DNA from: Gracilibacter sp. BRH_c7a
Lineage (GTDB): Bacteria; Bacillota; Desulfitobacteriia; Desulfitobacteriales; Syntrophobotulaceae
NCBI GenBank assembly: GCA_001516055.1
Contig: LOEZ01000007.1
Span: 1-64,000, forward strand
Length of the DNA: 64,000 nt
Direction of reading: 5' to 3'
Part shown: positions 57,386-64,000 of the stretch, one piece after another
Layout of the letters: each line of letters begins with the position of its first letter
Position numbering within the stretch: the stretch's first letter is position 1
Notes under the pieces: model-generated
What the model saw: the letters and a program-made list of their open reading frames with translations, nothing else
What the model was told of the DNA's origin: nothing
Database searches by the model: none
Position numbers and translations under genes: made by a program

Positions 57386-58354
57386 ATGAAATCAAATAAG
57401 AAAGTTGCAGTCTTGTCAAGCGGAGGTGATGCACCAGGTATGAATGCTGCTATTAGAGCAGTAGTAAGGAAAGGTATTTATCATAATCTCATAGTATATG
57501 GAGTCTTCCACGGATTTGAAGGATTGATACGTGGGGATATTCAAGAAATGAAAGTTGGATCGGTTGCGGATATCGTACATAGAGGCGGAACAATTCTTAA
57601 AACTGCACGGTCAGATGAGATGTTTACCATAGAAGGTCAACAAAAAGCTGCTAATCAACTGTTAGAGAGGGGAATAGAAGCACTCATCGTTATCGGTGGT
57701 GATGGTTCCTACCGTGGAGCACAAACTTTGGCTGAGTTAGGTATTAAAGTGGTAGGGATTCCTGGTACCATAGACAATGATATAGTAGGGACAGATCAGA
57801 CAATTGGGTTCGATACAGCAGTAAACACAGTAGTTGATGCTGTTAGTAAATTAAGAGATACAGCAACTTCACATGAGCGTGCTTTTATAGTGGAGGTAAT
57901 GGGACGTAACTGTGGAGATATTGCTTTACGCTCAGGACTTGCTATAGGTGCGGAGTCAATCCTCATACCTGAAATACCGTTCAACCTAGAAGAGATCGGC
58001 GAAAAGTTACTACGAGGATATAGAAGAGGCAAGCATCACAGCATAATAATTGTTTCTGAAGGTTCTGGAGATATAAAAGAAATTTCAACAAAATTAAAAG
58101 AATATTCAGGATTCGATAGTAGAGTTACCATTCTGGGACATATCCAAAGGGGAGGTGCTCCCTCGGCATCTGATTCAGTTTTAGGAGCCACTATGGGAGG
58201 GAAGGCTGTCGAAGTGTTATTAGAAGGGAAATCTGAAGTTATGATTTCTTATATAAACAACGATATAATTGACAGACCCCTAGACTTAGCATTTGGTCCC
58301 AGACCGCCATTTAACCCAGAACTGTATAACCTGGCTAACGAATTGGCTATTTAG
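57386..58354 (+). CDS. pfkA: ATP-dependent 6-phosphofructokinase
   Basis: The committed glycolytic kinase. The 322 residues include SSGGDAPGMNAAIRAVV, the ATP-type GGDGSYRGA (Gly, not the Asp of PPi-dependent enzymes), PGTIDNDI with the catalytic Asp, VEVMGR and IQRGGAPSASD. ATG 57386 follows GGAGTG; a GTG at 57377 is in frame but less likely. pyk, often next to it, is absent here. Confidence 0.95.
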   Translation: MKSNKKVAVLSSGGDAPGMNAAIRAVVRKGIYHNLIVYGVFHGFEGLIRGDIQEMKVGSVADIVHRGGTILKTARSDEMFTIEGQQKAANQLLERGIEALIVIGGDGSYRGAQTLAELGIKVVGIPGTIDNDIVGTDQTIGFDTAVNTVVDAVSKLRDTATSHERAFIVEVMGRNCGDIALRSGLAIGAESILIPEIPFNLEEIGEKLLRGYRRGKHHSIIIVSEGSGDIKEISTKLKEYSGFDSRVTILGHIQRGGAPSASDSVLGATMGGKAVEVLLEGKSEVMISYINNDIIDRPLDLAFGPRPPFNPELYNLANELAI

Positions 58355-58445
58355 TAAGAAATCTTAGTTCAAAAATATTTGTTGATATTTGATGAACCGA
58401 TGGACAGATAGTAGAGAGAGGTCTTTTTCTAATGAGGTGGGGAAA

Positions 58446-60551
58446 ATGAGTACAGTATTTGCGCTGGATATAGGGACAAGAGTAGTTATCGGACTGGTGA
58501 TGCAGAAAACCGCTAATGGTTATGAGATTAAAGCTAGTTCCCGAACAGAACATACTCAAAGAGCGATGTATGATGGACAAGTTCATGATGTAAATGAAGT
58601 TGCAGCTGCGGTTCAGAGAATAAAGAATGATTTGGAAAAAAAGGTTAACATAGAGTTAAGAAAAGTTGCTGTAGCAGCAGCAGGAAGAGCATTGTGTACG
58701 GAAACAGCATCAGTATCAAGGACAGAGCCTTTACCCATAAACTGGGAACGTCCAGATGTCTTAACTCTCGAGATGGAAGCCGTTCAGCAAGCTATGAAAA
58801 AAATCAGCTCAGCAGAAATCGAAAATGATTTCTTTTATTGTGTCGGCTATAGTACTGTGCGCCAATTATTAGAGAATCAGACAATCACTAATTTGATAGG
58901 TCAAAGAGGTAAACAAGCTCAACTAACAGTGATAGCTACTTTTTTACCTAGAACGGTAGTTGATGGACTGGTAGCAGTTCTCTCCCGAGTAGGTCTAGAG
59001 ATGGAGAGCTTAACGCTAGAGCCCATTGCGGCTGGACAAGCAGCTATCCCAATTGATATGAGAAACCTCAATATAGCTCTCGTAGATATTGGAGCAGGTA
59101 CTTCAGATATTGCGCTTACCAAAGAAGGTTCATTTTTCTCTTATGGAATGGTTCCCATGGCAGGAGATGAGATTACGGAAGTAATTTGTTCTCACTTTCT
59201 CCTAAGTTTTCAAGAAGGAGAAAGAGTAAAGAGAGATCTCCAAGATAACTTGGACGTTGAGATGAATAATTTCTTCGGCGAGAAAGTACTGGTTTCCAAA
59301 GAAGAGATAATAAAAATCATTAATCCTACTGTTCAAACCCTTGCTGATAGAATCTGTAAAGAAATCGTGTATCTGAACAACAGGTCACCGCAAGCTGTGA
59401 TCCTAGTAGGTGGAGGTAGCCTGACCCCATTACTTTGTCAAACTATTGCAGAAAAAATGAATCTACCAAGTAATAGAGTCGGAATTCAGGAAAGAAAAAG
59501 ACTTATTAACATTCTGGGAGAAGATGAGCATCTGGAAGGACCTGATGTCATTACTCCTCTGGGGATAGCTATGACAGCTTTGGATGAACAAGTTCTACAT
59601 TATTTTTCAGTTGAGGTTAATAATGCAGTTATTCCTATTTTCGAGTTGAACTTAGCTACAGTCGCGGAAGCTCTTTTAGCTGCAGGAATACACCCTAAAG
59701 CATTTATTGGTCGTCCAGGAGCAGCCTTAATATATGAGTTGAATGGTGAAATAAAAGTACTCAAGGGTGGTCTTGGCAGCCCTGCAGAAATATATGTAAA
59801 TGGTCAAACAGCTAAACTTGATAGCCATCTTAGACCTGGAGATAGCATAAGGTTTATACCAGGCTCCGACGGGAAGGCTGCTAAAGCAAAAGTTAAGGAT
59901 ATTATTGGACTTCCTCAAAATAAAAGAATAGTCTTTAATAACGAGGAAGTAATTTTTAAAGCAGTAGTTATGTCTGAGGGCAAAGAGTTATGCGGTGAAG
60001 ATGAGATTGAAGATAATTGCCGCCTCACAATCATAAAGAATGAAAATTTAGAAGATTTTCTAACTGTAATCAACATAAATCCAAATGATTATAAAAAACG
60101 ATCGATTATTATTAATGGTCAAAAGCAAGAACTAGAACCGAAAATTAAAGTATGGCTTAATGGAGAAGTTATAGAAAATAGTTTTACCTTACAGGAAGGT
60201 GACACTATAGATATTAAAGCCAGATCTACTACTATTAAAGACCTGGGATTGCAAGCTGAACCTATGAATTTTATAGTAAATGGACAAGACTTTCTTCTTC
60301 CTCCTAAAGAGAATAGAGTTCTATATAAGGGTAAACAGATAGGCGAAGATTACGCAGTTGAAGATGATATGGAATTAAAGGTGGAAGGGTTTTTAAGCAA
60401 ACCAATACTTTCCGACTTACTACCTTATCTAAACTTAACCAAGGAAGTGAGTCCACATGGCAGGTTGGAAATGCTTGTGAATGGAAAAAATGCAGAATTC
60501 ACAACAATCCTAAACCGTGGTGACAGAGTAGTAATAATATGGATTAAATAA
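58446..60551 (+). CDS. FtsA/PilM-like actin-fold ATPase with long C-terminal extension
   Basis: About 701 residues from ATG 58446 (after GAGGTGGGG; an ATG at 58389 is less likely). Residues 1-390 have the actin/HSP70 ATPase fold: FALDIGTRVVIGLV (phosphate 1), ALVDIGAGTSDIAL (phosphate 2) and VILVGGGSLTPLL (adenosine), plus an SHS2-like subdomain. Residues 400-700 form several small beta-rich modules (PILELN..., VNGQTAKLD..., FIVNGQD...LPPKENR, MLVNGKNAEF), each with an N-G turn, like beta-grasp or SH3-type units. It lacks the C-terminal amphipathic anchor of FtsA. A role in cell-envelope assembly is possible; it is not the canonical ftsA, as no ftsZ lies beside it. Confidence 0.75.
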   Translation: MSTVFALDIGTRVVIGLVMQKTANGYEIKASSRTEHTQRAMYDGQVHDVNEVAAAVQRIKNDLEKKVNIELRKVAVAAAGRALCTETASVSRTEPLPINWERPDVLTLEMEAVQQAMKKISSAEIENDFFYCVGYSTVRQLLENQTITNLIGQRGKQAQLTVIATFLPRTVVDGLVAVLSRVGLEMESLTLEPIAAGQAAIPIDMRNLNIALVDIGAGTSDIALTKEGSFFSYGMVPMAGDEITEVICSHFLLSFQEGERVKRDLQDNLDVEMNNFFGEKVLVSKEEIIKIINPTVQTLADRICKEIVYLNNRSPQAVILVGGGSLTPLLCQTIAEKMNLPSNRVGIQERKRLINILGEDEHLEGPDVITPLGIAMTALDEQVLHYFSVEVNNAVIPIFELNLATVAEALLAAGIHPKAFIGRPGAALIYELNGEIKVLKGGLGSPAEIYVNGQTAKLDSHLRPGDSIRFIPGSDGKAAKAKVKDIIGLPQNKRIVFNNEEVIFKAVVMSEGKELCGEDEIEDNCRLTIIKNENLEDFLTVININPNDYKKRSIIINGQKQELEPKIKVWLNGEVIENSFTLQEGDTIDIKARSTTIKDLGLQAEPMNFIVNGQDFLLPPKENRVLYKGKQIGEDYAVEDDMELKVEGFLSKPILSDLLPYLNLTKEVSPHGRLEMLVNGKNAEFTTILNRGDRVVIIWIK

Positions 60552-60557
60552 GAAAAA

Positions 60558-60593
60558 ACCCCATTCGTTAATGGGGTAAAGGCCATACGGCCT
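60558..60593. terminator. Two tandem hairpins
   Basis: ACCCCATT / AATGGGGT with a CGTT loop, then AGGCC / GGCCT with an ATAC loop three bases later. No T-run follows on the plus strand, whereas the minus strand has TTTTTTC after the first stem. They separate the FtsA-like gene from lgt. Confidence 0.5.
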
Positions 60594-60710
60594 AGGTGGA
60601 AAAGGGTAGAGAGTATACAATTGGTATTATATTAGAAATAATAGTAATTGTCAGGATTTAACACCTAAACAGTATTTTTTAGTGGGTGAATGGTTTTAGG
60701 AGGTTTAAAT

Positions 60711-61538
60711 ATGCATCCTTATTGGTTTTTCATTGGTGATTTTCCTATAAGAGCATATGGTACAACGATTGCATTAGCCTTCATCCTTAGTTTAGGAGTT
60801 ACAATCTTCCTTGCCAAAGCAGATAAAAAAGAAGAATATGTTGAACATATTCTGGATTTAGCACCTTTGCTTTTATTAGGCGGATTGATAGGAGCTAGGT
60901 TTTGGCAAGTTTTTTTCTTTGAATGGGGATACTATAGTCAAAACCCTCAAGAAATCATTGCTATCTGGCATGGAGGATTATCTATCCAAGGTGGAATTGC
61001 AGGGGCTCTTATAGTAGCACTTATATATACTAATATTAAGAAAATTTCATTCTGGCAATTGGCAGACTTGTTTGCTCCAGGAATTATTTTAGGACAGAGT
61101 ATTGGTAGAAATGCCAACCTTCTCAATGGAGATGCTTTTGGAGGCCCGACAGGCGGTGATTTCGGGATTTTATATCCTGAAGGTACAATTGCCAGGCAAA
61201 CTTTCGGAGATCAGCCTCTTTGGCCAGCAGAAGTCTGGGAAGGACAGGTAGATATTCTGATTTTTGCTGTTTTGATTATTCTAAAGATTTGGAGATGGAT
61301 ACCAGGTTACATGTTCTTTTTCTATTTAATACTGTATAATTTTAGCAGAATATTCCTCGAATACATAAGAGGAGACAGTACGCGTTACCTCTTTGACTGG
61401 ACAGCTGCTCAATGGAGTAGTGTTGTCACTATACTTATTGTAATAATTCTCATGGTTTATTTATACAAGAAAAATAATAATGGAAAAAAAGCTAAGACCG
61501 ATGTCCTGGTAAGTTCATCTAACCATGATGATAGTTAA
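60711..61538 (+). CDS. lgt: Prolipoprotein diacylglyceryl transferase
   Basis: The first enzyme of lipoprotein maturation, acting on the lipobox cysteine of proteins such as the two lipoproteins at 1611 and 6812. About 275 residues with seven helices, the signature LGQSIGRNANLLNGDAFGGPTGG (in part, Arg and Asn conserved), IWHGGLSIQGG and FSRIFLEYIRGD. ATG 60711 follows AGGAGG; an ATG at 60690 is in frame but lacks one. Confidence 0.95.
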   Translation: MHPYWFFIGDFPIRAYGTTIALAFILSLGVTIFLAKADKKEEYVEHILDLAPLLLLGGLIGARFWQVFFFEWGYYSQNPQEIIAIWHGGLSIQGGIAGALIVALIYTNIKKISFWQLADLFAPGIILGQSIGRNANLLNGDAFGGPTGGDFGILYPEGTIARQTFGDQPLWPAEVWEGQVDILIFAVLIILKIWRWIPGYMFFFYLILYNFSRIFLEYIRGDSTRYLFDWTAAQWSSVVTILIVIILMVYLYKKNNNGKKAKTDVLVSSSNHDDS

Positions 61539-61555
61539 TTATATAGTGTATGGAG

Positions 61556-61927
61556 CTAACCTCTTTTGAAAACTGCTCCAACAATACCTCCTAATACACC
61601 TGCTACGAGGCTTGCGAGAGCTTTTTCTAACAGAACTAACCAGGAAGGGCTGCCTGAATAGAAAATATAATAAACAATGATTGATAGAATAAAGAAACCA
61701 AGGCCAATAGATAAGCCATAGATTATTCCCTTGGAACCTGCTTGGTAAGACACAAGTGCACTTGCCAAAAAAACACTGATAGCAATACAAACTATAGAAT
61801 GCAGAGTAGACTCTTGAATAGAAGAAAAATAATAGATTATGCTTAGAAATATAGTTAGGATTAGAGACGCTAGAGCAGCAATTAATATTCCTTGAGTTAC
61901 TAATGTTAGTCTATAAGAATTTGGCAT
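61556..61927 (-). CDS. TIGR04086-family membrane protein
   Basis: A 123-residue protein with four helices. LTLVTQGILIAALASLILTI and the final GGIVGAVFKR match TIGR04086, a family found near yajC-secDF in many Firmicutes. Here it is about 40 kb away. AAAGGAGG precedes its ATG on the minus strand. It has no known function. It is convergent with lgt, with a 17-base gap. Confidence 0.8.
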   Translation of the reverse strand: MPNSYRLTLVTQGILIAALASLILTIFLSIIYYFSSIQESTLHSIVCIAISVFLASALVSYQAGSKGIIYGLSIGLGFFILSIIVYYIFYSGSPSWLVLLEKALASLVAGVLGGIVGAVFKRG

Positions 61928-62065
61928 AAGTAATCCTCCTTTGGAGTTTAATCCTCCATTAATCTAGTACAAACTATGCTGAACAATCATTTCTTATACC
62001 AAAAGAGACGTTAATATTATTAGTTATTATATATATAAGTTTCAATAAATTACTCTGGAGGGAAT

Positions 62066-62908
62066 ATGGCAAAGAAGACTATCCATGATTTTCAAAGAAT
62101 GGTTTCTAAAAATGAAAAAATCTCCATGCTTACGGCATATGATTATCCATCAGCAAGTATTTTAGAGAAAGCTGAAATTGATATTATACTTGTGGGGGAT
62201 TCTTTAGGGATGGTAGTGTTGGGATATGACTCTACGGTTCCAGTAACAATGGAGGAAATGCTCCATCATACTAAGGCAGTTAGAAGAGGAGCACCCAATA
62301 CCTTCATTGTAGCTGACCTTCCTTTTCTTAGTTATGCCACTTCAGAGGATGCTTTGAAAAATGCTGGCAGACTAATAAAAGAAGGAGATGCTGATGCCGT
62401 AAAACTTGAGGGAGGAGAGGGATTCGCTGAAACAGTGAGAGTATTGACAAGAGCAGGAATCTCTGTCGTGGGGCATATTGGTTTAACTCCCCAAACCATT
62501 AGCCAATTAGGAGGTTATAAAGTTCAAGGGAAGGATTTCGAGAGTGCATCTCAACTTAATCAAGACGCTTTAAGTTTAGAAAAAGCTGGTATAATAATGC
62601 TTGTCTTAGAAGCTATTCCTAAACAGTTAGCCGAGATAATTACCACCGAACTTTCAGTACCAACTATTGGTATTGGAGCAGGTGATAAGTGTGATGGACA
62701 AGTTCTTGTCTTTCATGATTTAATGGGTTTATTTGATAAGTTTGTCCCTAAATTTGTTAAACAATATGAATCACTAGGATCTTTAGCTGTTGAGGCTGTT
62801 AAAAAATATAGTAAGGAAGTGAAAGAATCAGCTTTCCCGACGGATAAACACTCTTTCTCTCTAAGTGAAGAAATTACGAATAGGTTATATGATAAAAAAA
62901 GAAAATAA
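62066..62908 (+). CDS. panB: 3-methyl-2-oxobutanoate hydroxymethyltransferase
   Basis: Makes ketopantoate for coenzyme A from 2-oxoisovalerate, a product of the IlvBN pathway, and methylene-tetrahydrofolate. The 280-residue TIM barrel has MLTAYDYPSA, VGDSLGMVVLGYDSTVPVTMEE, KLEGG with the Mg-binding Glu, and HIGLTPQ. GGAGGG precedes the start. panC and panD are absent nearby, so the gene is an isolated unit. Confidence 0.96.
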   Translation: MAKKTIHDFQRMVSKNEKISMLTAYDYPSASILEKAEIDIILVGDSLGMVVLGYDSTVPVTMEEMLHHTKAVRRGAPNTFIVADLPFLSYATSEDALKNAGRLIKEGDADAVKLEGGEGFAETVRVLTRAGISVVGHIGLTPQTISQLGGYKVQGKDFESASQLNQDALSLEKAGIIMLVLEAIPKQLAEIITTELSVPTIGIGAGDKCDGQVLVFHDLMGLFDKFVPKFVKQYESLGSLAVEAVKKYSKEVKESAFPTDKHSFSLSEEITNRLYDKKRK

Positions 62909-62957
62909 CACAATAAAAACTTTTTTTTAATTAAATGAGAAAAAAATAATTTGTTTA

Positions 62958-62966
62958 TGTTATAAT
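62958..62966 (+). promoter_or_regulatory. Extended -10 promoter
   Basis: TGT directly followed by TATAAT, about 50 bases before the gene at 63015. It is the same nine-base string as the element in front of the 6S RNA candidate. No clear -35 is visible. Confidence 0.45.
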
Positions 62967-63014
62967 ACAACAATAGAAGAGTTATTTTAAACTAATCGGG
63001 AAGGAAGAGCTAAA

Positions 63015-63449
63015 ATGAAGTTAAAGGATAAAACGTATAAGAAGTTTGTTGTCTTTTTTGAGAAAATCTCAAAAAACCATGATGAGAACGAATTTGAGAT
63101 AGCTTATTCCGAAATACAAAGAGAAACAGGAGTAGCCAGTATCACTTTGAAAAAAGCTATTCAAGTTTTAAAGAAAGATGGGATAGTTGAGGTATCCCCA
63201 GGAAGAAATACACGTTATGGAAGATTTAGATACCTATTAGATACGCAAGAATCTAGTTCTAAGGAATTAATAAGCAAGAATAATAAAGAGGTTAATAATA
63301 ATGATGAAATTAGTATTGATTCTTTAGCATTACAAATAAAAAATATGACGACAGCCATTGATCAGCTTAGACAGAGAGTAAGAACTCAAGAGATGTCAAT
63401 TTCAGTTATCCTGGATAGAATAGCTGAGCTTGAAGATAATAATATATAG
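63015..63449 (+). CDS. Winged-helix protein with C-terminal coiled coil
   Basis: A 144-residue protein. Residues 1-75 read as a winged helix (YSEIQRETGVASITLKKAIQVLKKDGIVEVSPGRNTRYGRF). A Ser/Asn/Lys-rich linker follows (80-98), then a helical, heptad-like segment (about 99-142; LALQIKNMTTAIDQLRQRV). The layout resembles small chromosome- or polar-anchoring DNA binders such as RacA or MerR-like forms, without a clear family match. AAGGAAG precedes ATG 63015. The 6S RNA candidate follows 60 bases later. Confidence 0.65.
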   Translation: MKLKDKTYKKFVVFFEKISKNHDENEFEIAYSEIQRETGVASITLKKAIQVLKKDGIVEVSPGRNTRYGRFRYLLDTQESSSKELISKNNKEVNNNDEISIDSLALQIKNMTTAIDQLRQRVRTQEMSISVILDRIAELEDNNI

Positions 63450-63493
63450 ATAATAATTTCCATTGTTTTTATAAGGAAATATCTATATTCTAG

Positions 63494-63502
63494 TGTTATA
63501 AT
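63494..63502 (+). promoter_or_regulatory. Extended -10 promoter of the 6S RNA candidate
   Basis: TGT followed by TATAAT (63497-63502). The expected start, 7-8 bases later (63509-63510), coincides with the first base pairs of the RNA's closing stem, which supports both calls. Confidence 0.55.
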
Positions 63503-63509
63503 AATAGTA

Positions 63510-63711
63510 ATCCTGCTTTGTTTGTATTAGATTTGCTTGGTTTTGATCCTATTATTTTTTTGGGAGCCATTTAGTGACGTTTAAGTACATCATGCTTTAG
63601 ACACTAATGAAGATGGAAAGAAAGTCTAGGTGCCCACCTGCGAGAGCAGGGTCAGAAAACCAGGTGTCTTGCGGCATAGCGGGAAGGTAGGGTATCTGCC
63701 CTACCTTTTTT
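63510..63711 (+). ncRNA. ssrS: Probable 6S RNA
   Basis: An RNA of about 175 bases plus terminator that folds into the rod-with-bubble shape of 6S RNA. The closing stem pairs 63511-63517 with 63678-63684; the long stem pairs 63534-63550 with 63648-63666 (one 2-base bulge). Opposed single-stranded tracts at 63551-63560 and 63637-63647 form the central bubble. The apical arm pairs 63561-63568 with 63629-63636, and 63571-63576 with 63602-63607. The terminator is AAGGTAGGG / CCCTACCTT (63684-63692 and 63699-63707), then T-rich DNA. 6S RNA mimics an open promoter and holds sigma-A RNA polymerase. The identity is inferred from shape, start site and length, not from sequence identity. Confidence 0.62.
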
Positions 63712-63719
63712 AATTTTCG

Positions 63720-63774
63720 CTAAGATCAAAAGTGAGGTCCTGAGAAAAACTCAGGACCTCACTTTTGATCTTAG
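63720..63774. terminator. Perfect 25-bp palindrome with AAAAA loop
   Basis: The 25-base arms at 63720-63744 and 63750-63774 (CTAAGATCAAAAGTGAGG...) are exact inverted copies around a five-A loop. It lies between the 6S terminator and the 3' end of a minus-strand gene. No T-run follows on either strand. It may terminate the minus-strand gene or protect its mRNA 3' end. Confidence 0.55.
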
Positions 63775-63844
63775 TTCACTTTACAGTATACAACGTAATG
63801 AAAAATTATTTTATCCGAGGAGAGTCTGTGTAGTGTAGGGCAGT

Positions 63845-64000
63845 TTATGGTGTTGTAGTCCCGTTTTCCCATTCTTCAGCAAAAATCTTATCCAATTTAT
63901 TTACCACTTCAGGTGAAGGAATAGTTAGGGAAGACTCGTGATTGATAACGAAGGCATAATATGTCCAAGAGGAGCTACTTATAATAACCTGCTTACCATC
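63845..64000 (-). CDS. Phospholipase D-like protein, C-terminal end (truncated by window)
   Basis: The last 51 codons of a minus-strand gene entering from the right edge. DGKQVIISSSSWTYYAFVINHES matches the region just after the HxK of a PLD HKD motif: the motif Asp, then a Gly/Ser-rich turn, Trp, and Asn-x-Glu. The tail EVVNKLDKIFAEEW is the usual C-terminal helix of PLD-family nucleases and phospholipases. The His and Lys lie outside the window. TAA is at 63847-63845. Confidence 0.65.
   Translation of the reverse strand, partial: DGKQVIISSSSWTYYAFVINHESSLTIPSPEVVNKLDKIFAEEWENGTTTP

Noticed and set aside
60551-60640. Resemblance to a c-di-GMP-I riboswitch (CCATTCG, AAAGGCC, GGCCTA)
   Set aside because: The essential CGCAAAG context and GGTAGCGGGGTT part are missing and the two stems are simple tandem hairpins.

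Overview
The window is a stretch of chromosome from a low-GC, spore-forming, strictly anaerobic member of the Firmicutes, most likely a Clostridia lineage near the Peptococcaceae/Desulfitobacterium group. This placement is inference. It rests on the sporulation genes (spo0A with its own 0A box, a SpoIID homologue, pdaB and a 23-codon spoVM missed by ORF length filters), on the [FeFe] hydrogenase and ferredoxin, on the oxygen-independent haem enzyme HemZ, and on the gene order yebC-ruvCAB-spoIID-queA-tgt-yajC-secDF and recJ-relA-dtd-(MBL)-hemZ-hisS-aspS. No prophage, intact insertion sequence or CRISPR array was seen.

Bases 1-12,100 are the accessory part. A complete TRAP transporter (lipoprotein receptor, DctQ, DctM) lies between two M24-fold hydrolases that have both lost the usual metal ligands, as creatinase-type enzymes have. 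A convergent, cysteine-rich Crp/Fnr regulator follows. Then come a beta-propeller-like lipoprotein and a 1151-residue protein fusing an NAD(P)-binding GltD-like module to an [FeFe] hydrogenase. Between that gene and an isolated hypF lie a candidate minus-strand structured small RNA and a three-copy octamer that looks like an operator.

Bases 15,100-40,100 are mostly housekeeping: Holliday-junction resolution (ruvCAB), queuosine (queA, tgt), Sec translocation (yajC, secD, secF), branched-chain amino acid synthesis (ilvBN), recJ, the stringent-response enzyme, D-aminoacyl-tRNA deacylase, hemZ, hisS and aspS. A copper-type CsoR repressor with an exact sigma-A promoter and a palindromic operator sits in front of thioredoxin.

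Bases 40,400-54,900 carry an orphan FliK-like/FlhB-C pair, a DinG-type helicase with a seemingly dead exonuclease domain, pssA, spoVM, a ferredoxin, spo0A, a thymidylate kinase lacking the P-loop lysine, a tRNA-Arg(CCG), a YitT protein, pdaB, a TPR protein and glutamine synthetase.

Bases 55,000-64,000 carry YczE-like and DedA membrane proteins, a short DnaA paralogue, pfkA, a long FtsA-like actin-fold protein, lgt, panB, a winged-helix protein and a strong 6S RNA candidate. A 25-bp perfect palindrome and the 3' end of a phospholipase-D-like gene close the window. Product names rest on motifs read by eye. No database search was possible.
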